Shown here in pieces: positions 52,863 to 62,600 of a DNA stretch of 64,000 bases. The notes under the pieces were generated by a model. That model was not told the DNA's origin, did no database searches, and saw only the letters and a program-made list of their open reading frames with translations. The DNA comes from Mycoplasmatota bacterium (GTDB lineage Bacteria; Bacillota_I; Bacilli_A; Haloplasmatales; Haloplasmataceae), in the NCBI GenBank assembly GCA_018394295.1, contig CP074573.1, positions 1,364,001 to 1,428,000 on the forward strand. Direction: 5' to 3'. The position numbers and the translations under genes were made by a program. Every line of letters begins with the position of its first letter. Position 1 is the first letter of the stretch.

Positions 52863-54632
52863 TTAATAAATATCAATTGAAACGCCTTTTCTTTTTAAGT
52901 ACATAATCATCTTATATGCATCTGATCCTTTGGTGATATCAATTGAATTTTTACCTAATATTAAATGATAATTATTATGATCACTTAGACCAGATGTAAA
53001 TGAACCATTATCAACCATTGATCTTAATATACTGATATCAGAAATATTATTTTGTGAAAGGTCTAAATATTTAAGATTAACTAAATTGCTTATGGGTGTT
53101 ATACTACTTATTTGATTATACGATAAATCCAATTCTGTTAGATTTGTTAAATTACTCAAAGGGGTTAAATCACTTATTTGATTATACGATAAATCCAATT
53201 CTGTTAGATTTGTTAAATTACTCAAAGGGGTTAGATCCTTTATTTGATTATACGATAAAGTTAAATCTGTTAGATTTGTTAAATTACTCAAAGGGGTTAA
53301 ATCCTCTATTTCGTTATTCCTTAAAGACAAATATGTAAGATTTGCTAAATTGCTCAAAGGGGTTAAATCACTTATTTGATTATTCGACAAATTTAATACT
53401 GTTAGACTAGTTAAATGACTCAAAGGGGTTATATCCTTTATTTCATTTTCCCATAAACTTAACAAGGTTAGATTTGTTAAATTTTTCAACGTTGTTAAAT
53501 CAATTTTTATATTTTTACTTAAATCTAATTCTTTTAAATTTGTTAAATGACTCAAGGGTGTTAGGTCACTTATTGTATTTTCAGTTAAATCTAAATCTCT
53601 AAGGTTTGTTAAATTACTCAATGATGTTATATCAGTTATTTGATTATTCGACAAGTTTAATTCTGTTAGACTTGTTAAATTACTTAAAGTGGGTAAAACA
53701 TTTATTGTATTATTTTTCAAATTTAAATCTTTTAGATTTGTTAAGTTACTCAAATATGATATATCACTTATTCCTGTTCCACCTAAATCCAATAAAGTTA
53801 GATTTGTTAAATTGCTCACTGGTGCTAAATCATTGATTTTATTACCCATCAAATATAACTCTGTTAAATTTGTTAAATGACTCAAGGCTGATATATCAGT
53901 CATTCCACTTCCCCATATACTTAATAAAGTTAGGTTTGTTAAATGACTCAAGGGAGTAAAATCACTTATTGTATTTCCCCCTAACCATAATTCTTTGAGA
54001 TTTGTTAAATTGCTTAAAGGTGTTATATCACTTATTTGATTATATGGGGGACACATACAATTCGCCAAATATAATTTCGTTAGATTGGTTAAATTGCTTA
54101 AAGGTGTTATATCACTTATTTGATTTCTACATAAGTCTAATGTTTTTAGATTAGTTAAATTACTCAAAGGGGTTAAATCCTCTATTTCGTTATTCCATAA
54201 AGACAAGTATGTAAGATTTGTTAAATTGCTCAATGGAGTTAGATCTCTTATTCCATTTGTACCTAAGGACAATTCTGTTAGATTTGTTAAATTACCTAAG
54301 GGTGTTATATCCCGTAAAAAATTACTCTTAAAGTATAATACTTTGAGATTTTTTAATTTACTTAAAGGTGTTACATCTCTTATAAAAGTATAAGATAAAT
54401 CCAATTCTGTAAGATTTGTTAAATGTTCAATACCTGATAAATCTGTTATATACTTATTTTTTAAATCTAGAGAAGTTATACTATCATAATCTTTTTGAGT
54501 GATTTTACCAGTTGGTTTACCTATAGTATCCCTTATAGCTTCTTCAATTAAATCCTCAGTCTTATGGCGACAACTTGTTAATGCTACAATAGCTATCAAA
54601 TATATAGCTACAATCTGTATTACTTTCTTCAT
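52863..54632 (-). CDS. Leucine-rich-repeat lipoprotein, internalin-like
   Basis: 589 residues, the only intact member of its family here. Lipoprotein signal (IAIVALTSC lipobox, Cys about 21), a short linker (IGKPTGKITQKDYDSITSLD), 21 LRRs of 22 residues (typical LTPLSNLTNLTELDLSYNQI), one with a six-residue insertion (CMCPPY), then a cap (ISILRSMVDNGSF, IDITKGSDAYK). Surface-anchored ligand binding is likely. Units near 53100-53340 are almost identical in DNA. AAAGGGGAG precedes the ATG. Confidence 0.9.
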   Translation of the reverse strand: MKKVIQIVAIYLIAIVALTSCRHKTEDLIEEAIRDTIGKPTGKITQKDYDSITSLDLKNKYITDLSGIEHLTNLTELDLSYTFIRDVTPLSKLKNLKVLYFKSNFLRDITPLGNLTNLTELSLGTNGIRDLTPLSNLTNLTYLSLWNNEIEDLTPLSNLTNLKTLDLCRNQISDITPLSNLTNLTKLYLANCMCPPYNQISDITPLSNLTNLKELWLGGNTISDFTPLSHLTNLTLLSIWGSGMTDISALSHLTNLTELYLMGNKINDLAPVSNLTNLTLLDLGGTGISDISYLSNLTNLKDLNLKNNTINVLPTLSNLTSLTELNLSNNQITDITSLSNLTNLRDLDLTENTISDLTPLSHLTNLKELDLSKNIKIDLTTLKNLTNLTLLSLWENEIKDITPLSHLTSLTVLNLSNNQISDLTPLSNLANLTYLSLRNNEIEDLTPLSNLTNLTDLTLSYNQIKDLTPLSNLTNLTELDLSYNQISDLTPLSNLTNLTELDLSYNQISSITPISNLVNLKYLDLSQNNISDISILRSMVDNGSFTSGLSDHNNYHLILGKNSIDITKGSDAYKMIMYLKRKGVSIDIY

Positions 54633-54734
54633 ATATTTCTCCCCTTTTAAATTGTTATTTTATTTATAGAACTAATGTTTAATTTAATATTTATTATCAG
54701 CCATCATTACTATAAATGTTAGAATAATATGATT

Positions 54735-55499
54735 TTATTCAAAAAAATAATCAATACCTTTTATCAATAATTTATTTAATTTATCGTAGGTAACTAAATT
54801 ATTTTTGAATAAAGAGACTTCCTGTTCAATCAGTTGAATTTGCTGTTCAATATATACATTTAATAATTCAATACGATTAATTGTCTTTTTCTCATTTGTT
54901 TTTATTTTCATATCAAGCAAAGTATTAATAATTGGTTTAAGTTCTCCCTTAAGAAGATCATCAACTAATGTAGAAAAGAGTATTGGAGGTACAGAATTAT
55001 ACTTTAAAATCCAAAGGGCTGCTAATATAGGTCTTAAAACATAAAAATACTTCTTAAAGACAACTTTTTCTTTGTTTCTAATATATTTTTCATAGTTACT
55101 AATACCCATATGTAAGTAATGGTATACCACAGATCGTGTAGAAAAATAATCCTTTGAAAGATCTTTTATATCTTTTAAAAAAGGTGTTGAATAATAAACG
55201 ATAGGTGAATTAATCCACTCAAAAAGAGTTGGATTTGATGAAAACATTAATTTACATGTCTTATCTAAATCCCAACCGTTAATATCTAATTCCTCATTTA
55301 ACATATACTCAATTACATCACGATTTTTATTAATTTTTAAATATTCATTTTTAGGTCTAACATAAACAAATCTGACATCATAATCACTATCTTCTGATGC
55401 AAATCCCCAAGCTCTACTTCCAGATTCAACTGCGAATATAATTTTAACATTTTCTTCTTTTTCAATATCATTAAGACAGTTTAATATTCTTTTTCTCAT
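54735..55499 (-). CDS. RlaP-type nucleotidyltransferase
   Basis: 254 residues. AVESGSRAWGFASEDSDYDV is the GS...DxD nucleotidyltransferase motif of the RlaP/YcgL family (PF10127), with NPTLFEWINSPIVY after it. Many relatives sit by RNA ligases; none is seen here. Substrate unknown. Confidence 0.8.
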   Translation of the reverse strand: MRKRILNCLNDIEKEENVKIIFAVESGSRAWGFASEDSDYDVRFVYVRPKNEYLKINKNRDVIEYMLNEELDINGWDLDKTCKLMFSSNPTLFEWINSPIVYYSTPFLKDIKDLSKDYFSTRSVVYHYLHMGISNYEKYIRNKEKVVFKKYFYVLRPILAALWILKYNSVPPILFSTLVDDLLKGELKPIINTLLDMKIKTNEKKTINRIELLNVYIEQQIQLIEQEVSLFKNNLVTYDKLNKLLIKGIDYFFE

Positions 55500-55710
55500 T
55501 ATCTCATTCCTTCAATCCTCATCTAATTATTATAATAGTAAATTAAGACTTAATCTAATTATATCACTTATATACTTAAAATAAATAGTCTTCCTCCAAA
55601 AAAACGCCAATGTATTTCAATCAATCTATAAGCACTCTTCTAAATATTTCAAGAAACAAAAATATTTATGATTTTTTCTATCTCTTTATATAGGATTTTT
55701 GTTTATATAC

Positions 55711-55738
55711 TTGAATAAATATTAAAGTTTGTTATAAT
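55711..55738 (+). promoter_or_regulatory. Sigma-70 type promoter
   Basis: TTGAAT and TATAAT, 16 bp apart, about 20 nt before a short leader frame and 100 nt before the P-loop gene. Confidence 0.55.
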
Positions 55739-55758
55739 GAATGTTGGAGGTTGATATA

Positions 55759-55809
55759 ATGTATATTTGTAATTATAGACCAATAAAAATACGAAATAAC
55801 TCTTTATAA
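55759..55809 (+). CDS. 16-residue leader frame
   Basis: GGAGG lies 8 nt before an ATG that opens MYICNYRPIKIRNNSL and then TAA. It lies between promoter and the next gene, so it may be a leader peptide or chance. Confidence 0.35.
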   Translation: MYICNYRPIKIRNNSL

Positions 55810-55836
55810 TTAAAAGAAATTATAAGGAGAGATAAA

Positions 55837-56499
55837 ATGAATATTAAAAATAATATTTTAAAAGAAAAATTAAAAAATGTTTATTTCATAGCTGGAACAA
55901 ATTGTGGCGGGAAGTCTTCAATGGCAAAATCACTAAGTGAAAAATTTGATATGATTTTTTATTGCGCTGATGATAACTATTGGAATCATAGAAAATATAG
56001 CACTATTAAAGACCAACCAAATATGAATCGTAAATTTCTTGGTTGGGATGAATTCTTTAATCGAGAAATAGAAGATAAAACAAATTGGCTACTTGAAAGT
56101 GAACTAGAAGAAATGGATTTCATTATTATGGATTTAGTTCAATTAGCACAAAAAGAGGATCAGAAAGTAATCGTAGACGTTCATTGTATGCCAGAAATAT
56201 TAAAGCAAGTTTCTGAGTATAACCGTGTAATTTTTTTACTTGCGGATCCAGAAGTAGTATTTAATGAGTATTTTGAAAGAGATGATAAATTAGATGTATA
56301 TAACTGTATTTTACAAAATACTACTGATCCAAAACAATCTATATTACATTCTAGAAAAGTCGCCAGAAGAATTGCCTCTATTGAAACAAAAAAAGCACTA
56401 AATAGTGGATTCAAATATTTACTTAGAACTGAATCTACTGATTTCTTAGATCGACAAAAATTAGTTATAGAACATTTTGGATTACAGGAAAATAAGTAG
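55837..56499 (+). CDS. P-loop kinase-like protein
   Basis: 220 residues. FIAGTNCGGKSSMAKSL is the Walker A; DQKVIVDVHC and VIFLLADPEVVFNEYFERDD look like a small-molecule kinase core. The substrate is unknown. AAGGAGAG before the ATG. Confidence 0.7.
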   Translation: MNIKNNILKEKLKNVYFIAGTNCGGKSSMAKSLSEKFDMIFYCADDNYWNHRKYSTIKDQPNMNRKFLGWDEFFNREIEDKTNWLLESELEEMDFIIMDLVQLAQKEDQKVIVDVHCMPEILKQVSEYNRVIFLLADPEVVFNEYFERDDKLDVYNCILQNTTDPKQSILHSRKVARRIASIETKKALNSGFKYLLRTESTDFLDRQKLVIEHFGLQENK

Positions 56500-56539
56500 A
56501 TGTTGTAAAATTATATACATATAATAAAAATTAAAGTTA

Positions 56540-56574
56540 AAAGCAACCACGATTTTATCATGGTTGCTTTTTTA
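56540..56574. terminator. Bidirectional terminator
   Basis: AAAGCAACCA pairs with TGGTTGCTTT; T-run on the plus strand and A-run before, between converging genes. Confidence 0.85.
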
Positions 56575-56607
56575 TTTTATCATATTCTATAAATCCCTAT
56601 ATAACTA

Positions 56608-57824
56608 TTAATCTAGTGAAATATTAATTGATACTCCATTATCTTTTAAATATTTAATGGTATTATATGCATCAGTACCTTCAGAAATATCAATTGGATT
56701 TCTATCTAAATAAATATTATATGGTATAGGTGTTTCGGTAGTAAATGCCCCGTTATCAAACATAGTACGTAAAATATTAATATCAGATATATTATTATTT
56801 GAGATATTCAATACATTAAGATTTATTAAATTGCTTAATGGTGTTATATCACTTATTTGGTTATCAAATAAACTTAAATCCTTTAAATTTGTTAAATTAC
56901 TTATCGGTGTTATATCACTTATTTCATTATTTATTAACTTTAATATTGATAGATTCGTTAAATGACTCAATATTGTTATATCGCTTATTTGATTACTATT
57001 TAAATTTAATTCTGTGAGATTTATTAAATCACCTAAAGGTGATATATTGTTTATTTGATTACTACCTAAATATAACTTTATAAGATTTGTTAAATTACTA
57101 ATCGGTGTTAAATCAGTAATCTCATTACTTCTTAACTTTAACCTTACAAGATTTGTTAATTTACTTAACCCAGTAAGACTACTTACTTGATTTCCAGTTA
57201 ATAATAAGTCTGTTAAACTAGTTAAGTAACCAAGTGTTGTCACATCACTGATTTGGTTATACTCCAAATATAATGAAGTTAAATTAGTTAAATTATTCAA
57301 TCCAGTTATGTCACTAATTTGATTAAAAGTAAGATTTAAATAAGATAAATTGGTTAAATTACTTAACGCTGAAATATTACTAATTTGATTATCAAATAAA
57401 GATAATTTTTTTAAGTTCGTTAAATTACAAATTTCTGAAATATCACTAATTTGATTATTACTTAAATTTAATTTCTCTAAGTCTGTTAGATATTCAATTC
57501 CTGACATATCTACAATATTCATTGAGTTTGCTTCTAACGCTCTAATATTCATCGCCTCCTCTAAATTAATAGGTCCTTCTAGTATGTCTAAGTTATTTCT
57601 TATGGCCACTTTTAGATTTTCATCTAGTATGATATTAAGCAAATTCTGTTTGACATGTGTATATCAATAACACCATAAGTATTTAATCCATGCTTGTTCA
57701 CTTGAGTTAACTTCATATTGAGTAAGAAAATCCTTATTAAATGTAATTTGGGATTTTCATCACAACTAGATAATGCCATAATAAAAAGAACTTATAAAAG
57801 GATTAATTTCGAAATAATTTTCAA
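56608..57824 (-). pseudogene. Leucine-rich-repeat lipoprotein, signal part detached
   Basis: The body (56608-57642) is open: about eleven LRRs and the family cap (INILRTMFDNGAF, IDISEGTDAYN). The signal lies at 57824 upwards in other frames: TTG behind GGGGG gives KIISKLILL, then after a one-base shift VLFIMALSSCDENP (lipobox Cys). A second shift restores the LRR frame (NKDFLTQYEVNSSEQAWIKY), which then meets one TGA near 57660. The body frame starts only at TTG and has no binding site. Confidence 0.75.
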
Positions 57825-58118
57825 TCTACCCCCTTTACTATTTAATTTCATCATATCCTATTAATTATATTTTACTTAATTCAAGTGTCTATTTTTCGCT
57901 ACATTTGTCGAAAAGTCTTATATTCTTACTATTTCACAACCTTTTCCCTAATTAAAACATTATAATTTATAAAAAGATAATAAAAAATGAAAGTAGATAG
58001 GAAAAAATTTTTCAAAGATATATTAGTTAAAAGTTCTTTAGTTTTGTTTTCATATGATTCTTATTAAGACACTTTGAATTATAATAGTTTACTGACACAA
58101 TTTAAGTTTTCTAATCAC

Positions 58119-58147
58119 TTGACAAATAAATAAAAATAATATATCAT
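58119..58147 (+). promoter_or_regulatory. Promoter of the tetR operon
   Basis: Perfect TTGACA (58119-58124), 17-bp spacer, TATCAT (58142-58147). Confidence 0.75.
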
Positions 58148-58148
58148 A

Positions 58149-58169
58149 CATGTGAACAATGTTCACATG
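58149..58169 (+). promoter_or_regulatory. TetR operator palindrome
   Basis: CATGTGAAC-AAT-GTTCACATG: perfect 9-bp arms around three bases. It lies between the -10 and the GGAGG of the tetR gene, so binding would block its own transcription. Confidence 0.8.
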
Positions 58170-58177
58170 GAGGTTAT

Positions 58178-58738
58178 ATGAGAAAACTAGAAAACCAAAA
58201 ACAGATTATTTTAGATACCGCAAAGCAGATTTTACAATCTGGTGAATATCAAAATCTTAGTATCAGAAAAATATCAACAGAATGTAAGATTGGTATAGGA
58301 ACGGTTTATAACTACTACAAGAATAAAACCGACATCCTAATGGATATAATAAAAGATTTTTGGATGAATTACATCTCATCAGTTACTTGTAAAATTAACA
58401 ATTGTACTTCATTATTAGATAAAATCGATATTTTTTACTATGAGTTAGTTTCATATAGCTCAAGATTTCGTTATGAACTTGTTTCTAAAGAATTAAATTC
58501 TTCTATCCTTGATAAAGGACGTGCACTTCATAACGATGCGCAAAGTATCTTGGTTAAACTAATCAAGACAGAAGTAAATAAAGACTATATTATGAGTGAA
58601 GAAGAACAGGATGATCTTTCATCATTTATCGCAAATAATCTAGTTGCCCTAATTATTATTAAAACTTACGACTATTCAGTTTTTAGAAACCATTTATCTA
58701 AAATAATAACAATATACAAAAGGAGAGAAAATAAATGA
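58178..58738 (+). CDS. TetR-family transcriptional regulator
   Basis: 186 residues. N-terminal TetR helix-turn-helix (LSIRKISTECKIGIGTVYNY, ending YYKNKTDILMDI). Likely autorepressor through the palindrome upstream. Ends in TGA overlapping the ATG of the membrane gene, which it probably controls. Confidence 0.92.
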   Translation: MRKLENQKQIILDTAKQILQSGEYQNLSIRKISTECKIGIGTVYNYYKNKTDILMDIIKDFWMNYISSVTCKINNCTSLLDKIDIFYYELVSYSSRFRYELVSKELNSSILDKGRALHNDAQSILVKLIKTEVNKDYIMSEEEQDDLSSFIANNLVALIIIKTYDYSVFRNHLSKIITIYKRRENK

Positions 58739-59385
58739 ATTATTTTGAAGTGATTTTTGACATTGCTTATTTATTATCAGTTATTTCAATATCAATTTTG
58801 ATTATCAAAAAAGGATTTAACAAACAGGACAAGGCAATCATAATTTTTGGTTTTATGGGATTATTACTAGGTTTTGGTGACTCATTCCATCTAGTACCAA
58901 GAATAATTGGGCATTTAACTACAGGACTTGAGGATTATGCCCTTTACCTTGGAGTTGGGAAACTGATTACAGGTATCACAATGACAATCTTTTATTATCT
59001 AATTTATCTTGTTTATACAATTAAAACGAACAAGAGGGATAATAAAATTCATCTAGCAATTATTATCCTAATCTTAATTAGATTTATTTTATTAGCATTA
59101 CCAGGAAATGAATGGACACAAAATAGTAATAATTTATTCTATGGTATCTTAAGAAATATTCCGTTCGCTATACTAGGAGCCCTAATAATCGTATTATTCT
59201 ATAAAGTTGGAAGTCAAAAAGAATATTCATTATTTAAGCAATTAGGATTTTGGATTATCGTTTCATTTGCATGCTACATCATTGTTGTTGTAGGTAGTGG
59301 AGCTGTTCCTCTACTTGGAGCTTTCATGATGCCAAAAACTGTGGCATACTTTTTAATCGTTTACCTAGGATATAAGAAACTATAA
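58735..59385 (+). CDS. Seven-helix membrane protein under TetR control
   Basis: 216 residues, about seven hydrophobic helices. Conserved-looking charged residues sit within helices (GFGDSFHLVPRI). Translationally coupled to tetR by a 4-nt overlap. Family not certain; a role in exporting or sensing the ligand of the regulator is inferred. Confidence 0.7.
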   Translation: MNYFEVIFDIAYLLSVISISILIIKKGFNKQDKAIIIFGFMGLLLGFGDSFHLVPRIIGHLTTGLEDYALYLGVGKLITGITMTIFYYLIYLVYTIKTNKRDNKIHLAIIILILIRFILLALPGNEWTQNSNNLFYGILRNIPFAILGALIIVLFYKVGSQKEYSLFKQLGFWIIVSFACYIIVVVGSGAVPLLGAFMMPKTVAYFLIVYLGYKKL

Positions 59386-59416
59386 TTATTTTTTGTTGAT
59401 TGTATACCGAAATGAG

Positions 59417-59456
59417 AAACTCATGATTACACTTTAGTGTGTATTCATGAGTTTTT
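59417..59456 (+). terminator. Terminator of the tetR operon
   Basis: AAACTCATGA pairs with TCATGAGTTT, with inner pairing ACACT/AGTGT and a T-run. Confidence 0.85.
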
Positions 59457-59776
59457 GTTCATTACATGTATGATTTAAAATTTAATTATAATTATATAGT
59501 ATTTTCATACCAATAATAATTAATTTTCATAATCAACATAATCATAGATGTGTAGAAAAAGTAATGGATGTAATTCTGGTAAATAAGACTACCTCTTGAG
59601 TGCTATTTCTAGATGGTTATAAGTTAATTTTTACATAATATGCACTGAACAAACAATTTCAATGATAAGCGGGATAAGGATAATAAAAAAGATAGATTAA
59701 TTAAATAAATTTATTATACAATGTGTCCAAGAGAGCTTTATAACATCTTTCATTCTTGTTTTATAAGATTGCCAAT
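59457..59776. other. Non-coding stretch
   Basis: A/T-rich; no gene, RNA or repeat seen. Confidence 0.4.
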
Positions 59777-59806
59777 AAAAAAAGACAAACGATTGTATCG
59801 TCTGTC
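59777..59806 (-). terminator. Terminator of the DUF3137 gene
   Basis: Minus-strand GACAGACGAT pairs with ATCGTTTGTC (one mismatch) around ACA, followed by seven T. Confidence 0.75.
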
Positions 59807-59830
59807 ATGAAGATAATCAATCCAAGTCTT

Positions 59831-60706
59831 TTAATAAGCTTCTATTGTTACAATTTCTTCAATTATGTTTAATTCATTAACAAAATAGTCATATATCTCA
59901 TTCAGTTTATCAACTGACAAATTCTTCTGCTTTCTCATTTTTTCAATAGGTTCGATAGCTAGGTGTATTTCATTTTCGGTTAAACTTAAGTATATTTTTT
60001 TTACATCTAATTTTTCTTTTAATTGTTTCACAACCTGCACATATTTCAATTCAGTGTTAGAAAGCATTTTTTCTTTTTCAAGATATACTTTTATGTCAGT
60101 AATATCTTCAATTTTATTATAACTTCCCCCTTTTTTATGCGGTCTTCCTTTTGATCTTACTTGGAGTAATGATGGATTGTGATTTTCAATAACAAAATAG
60201 GTTCCATTAAAATGAACTTGTCTATTTTTACCATTATTTGTAATTAACAATAAATCATAGATATCAAAATGTTTTCCACCTCTTAAAGTACCACTTACAT
60301 GTCTTTTTACTTCAGGACGACAATATCTAGAAAAAATACCTCCATTTTTATTAAAACTATTCTTAATTTTTTCATACGGTATATATGAATAATAGGATCT
60401 ATTTTCTAAATTAATTTTAGCATATACTTCCTTATATAAGTAGTTAAATGCTGGTTTCTCACTTACACCAAAATAACTCCAAATAATAGTAATTAATAAT
60501 CCAATAAAGATTAACCCTCCATAGATAGGATAAAGCCATTTCCAGGGCTCACTCGTTATAAAATCGGGAATAAATAATAGCCCAATCATTATTCCTACAT
60601 ATATAATAAATATTGGTGTCCATATAAGTTTGGATTTAGTGCTTCTAGTTTTTACCATATCAAAATATTTTTTTGATATAAATTCATATTCAGATACATT
60701 AAACAT
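59831..60706 (-). CDS. DUF3137-like membrane protein
   Basis: 291 residues from the ATG at 60706, because AGGAGAG lies just before it. A cytoplasmic head, two adjacent helices at about 30-50 and 60-82, then a soluble domain with HVSGTLRGGKHFDIYDLLLI and QVHFNGTYFVIENHN, which fits DUF3137 proteins. Function unknown. Confidence 0.65.
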   Translation of the reverse strand: MFNVSEYEFISKKYFDMVKTRSTKSKLIWTPIFIIYVGIMIGLLFIPDFITSEPWKWLYPIYGGLIFIGLLITIIWSYFGVSEKPAFNYLYKEVYAKINLENRSYYSYIPYEKIKNSFNKNGGIFSRYCRPEVKRHVSGTLRGGKHFDIYDLLLITNNGKNRQVHFNGTYFVIENHNPSLLQVRSKGRPHKKGGSYNKIEDITDIKVYLEKEKMLSNTELKYVQVVKQLKEKLDVKKIYLSLTENEIHLAIEPIEKMRKQKNLSVDKLNEIYDYFVNELNIIEEIVTIEAY

Positions 60707-60720
60707 CCAATCTCTCCTCA

Positions 60721-61192
60721 TCTTTAAATGTTATCAATATGCATCTATTATATCATAAAAAAAGGTGTTGGTGTAAATTCTATAGTCATTAAAGATAACT
60801 ATATTTATACTGTAGGTTTGTTTAATACGAGCTATGACCTAAATTAACTTAGTGGAAAAAGGCACTACCTTTGGTGTGGTGTGTTTGCGATTATCAATCG
60901 AGATAGGGAGAATAGTACGATTAAGGATTTCTTATAAAATAATGACATACTTACTAAATATGAAAAAACATATATTTTGGTATAAAGACCAAAAATATAT
61001 GTTTTTTTATATTTATAACTAATATCTCTAGCTAAAACAAAATTTTCATTGCCTTTAATCATTATTTCTTGTTCCACTTTAAAATCTTCAGATAGAAGCA
61101 ACATATAACTCTTTCTTGTACATCTGAGCTTCAACAGCAAACTAAATCAATGTGGCAAATTTGATAAGACAATTTAAAGAAATGGTTAATTC
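60721..61192. other. Intergenic stretch with a strong inverted repeat
   Basis: No convincing gene; minus frames here lack a site and cross a hairpin. AAAAAACATATATTTTGGT and its complement at about 60963-61008 form a near-perfect terminator-like stem. Plus-strand pieces around 60760-60930 look weakly coding, but no family is evident. Confidence 0.45.
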
Positions 61193-61770
61193 TTAATAAA
61201 TTACTTTACTTACTCTACGTGGTCTACCTTTAATGTTTCTAGTTTGTAGGTCTTGATAAACCATTTCCCCTTTATTATTCAATATTTCAACAAAGGTTGA
61301 AATATCTTGTACATTGATTATTCCGATATCATCAGGAGTAATACCTTCAATATTACAGAGAGTTCCTACAACATCAGCTGGTCTCATCTTTGTTTTTCTA
61401 CCCGCATTGATATGTAATTTCAAGATTCCTGCATTAAGAGATGCACCCTTCGCCTCTTTTCGAACAGGTTTTGTATTGATTTTTTTATCAAACTCCTCTT
61501 GATATTGTTTTACTGTTTCTTGAAGAGGTCTCATTTTCAATTCAATTAATTTATCCAGATAATCTTCTATTTCTTTCATCCATCTTACTTCATTACGAGA
61601 CACGAAAGAAATCGCTCTACCTTGCGTATTTTTACGTCCTGTTCTTCCAATCCGATGCACATAACTTTCTTGATCTCTTGGAATATCAAAATTAATTACT
61701 AGTGATATATTATCAATGTCTATTCCTCTTGATGCTACATCTGTTGCTACTAGATAACGAAAATACCCTT
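61193..61770 (-). pseudogene. 3' fragment of a DEAD-box RNA helicase, DbpA-type tail
   Basis: Minus strand: [20 protein letters not shown], then [11 protein letters not shown] (motif VI), a linker and a DbpA-like RNA-binding domain ([34 protein letters not shown], ending [11 protein letters not shown]). The first about 280 residues with Walker A and DEAD boxes are absent. The frame begins right at the end of the transporter operon's terminator at 61771, so a deletion or rearrangement joined them. Confidence 0.85.
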
Positions 61771-61773
61771 AAA

Positions 61774-61823
61774 AAGTAAGCAAAATTCCTACTCTTTTAA
61801 GGAACTCTGCTTACTTATTTTTT
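61774..61823 (-). terminator. Terminator of the ECF transporter operon
   Basis: AAGTAAGCA pairs with TGCTTACTT, with inner TTCC/GGAA, followed by T-run on the minus strand. Confidence 0.75.
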
Positions 61824-61877
61824 ATGAGAATATGCATGATTCAAATAATATGTTTCTAGTAATATAAAGACTAACAA

Positions 61878-62600
61878 CTATGAAACATTACGTTTATCAA
61901 ATAACCCATATTTTAGTTTCACTCTGTTTAACTTTTCTAAAATAGGGTTTGTTAGAATTAATAAAAAGACTACATTAGATACAGCATACACCAACATAAA
62001 AACAAAACTGGAAGCAACATATACTAAATATCTTGAAAGGTTAAATACGCCATCAATTGAAATTGTTGTCCAAATATCCATTAGTAATGAAAACATTACA
62101 CCGCCTAGTATACCAATTACTATGAGCAAAATGACATTTGGTTTTTCATTTCTTTTAAAAATTAAACCAGCAATTAAACCGATAAAGCCCCACACAAACA
62201 TTTGAAAGGGTGTCCAAGGTCCTTGTCCATAATACATGTTAGATACTAAAGCCGAAAATGAACCTGTTAAAAAACCGGCTTCTGAACCAAAGGCAATTGC
62301 GGTAATTATTACGATTGCGGTAACTGGTTTAAAACCTGGAATTGGAGCAAATATTAACCTTCCAACAACTGAAATTGTTATCATTACTGCTATAACAATA
62401 AGTTCTCTTGATTCATATTTATTTTTTTCAAAACGAATAAAAAACGGTATACAAGAAAAAATGGCTATTCCCATGGAAATTATATTATATTTTCTGTCGT
62501 TAAATAATATAACGCCAATAGCTATCATTAAAGGTATTATAATAGCATATATAACTAAACTTATAATAAATTTTTTACTTATCTTTTTTTCTTTATCCAT
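61878..62600 (-). CDS. ECF transporter S component
   Basis: About 240 residues from ATG 62600 (behind GGTGAAA). N-terminal extra helices, then the S-component fold: FAPIPGFKPVTAIVIITAIA and MYYGQGPWTPFQMFVWGFIG. It binds a vitamin or cofactor for import. Overlaps the ATPase gene by 8 nt or more. Proteins of this type often lie near cobalamin genes, but the ligand cannot be read from the sequence. Confidence 0.8.
   Translation of the reverse strand: MDKEKKISKKFIISLVIYAIIIPLMIAIGVILFNDRKYNIISMGIAIFSCIPFFIRFEKNKYESRELIVIAVMITISVVGRLIFAPIPGFKPVTAIVIITAIAFGSEAGFLTGSFSALVSNMYYGQGPWTPFQMFVWGFIGLIAGLIFKRNEKPNVILLIVIGILGGVMFSLLMDIWTTISIDGVFNLSRYLVYVASSFVFMLVYAVSNVVFLLILTNPILEKLNRVKLKYGLFDKRNVS

Noticed and set aside
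52863-54632. CRISPR-like array in the LRR genes because of regular 66-bp repeats
   Set aside because: The repeats are in one long frame, encode LRRs and have no unique spacers.
60865-61140. 91-codon minus-strand gene
   Set aside because: No ribosome binding site, hydrophobic low-complexity product and it crosses a strong terminator-like stem.
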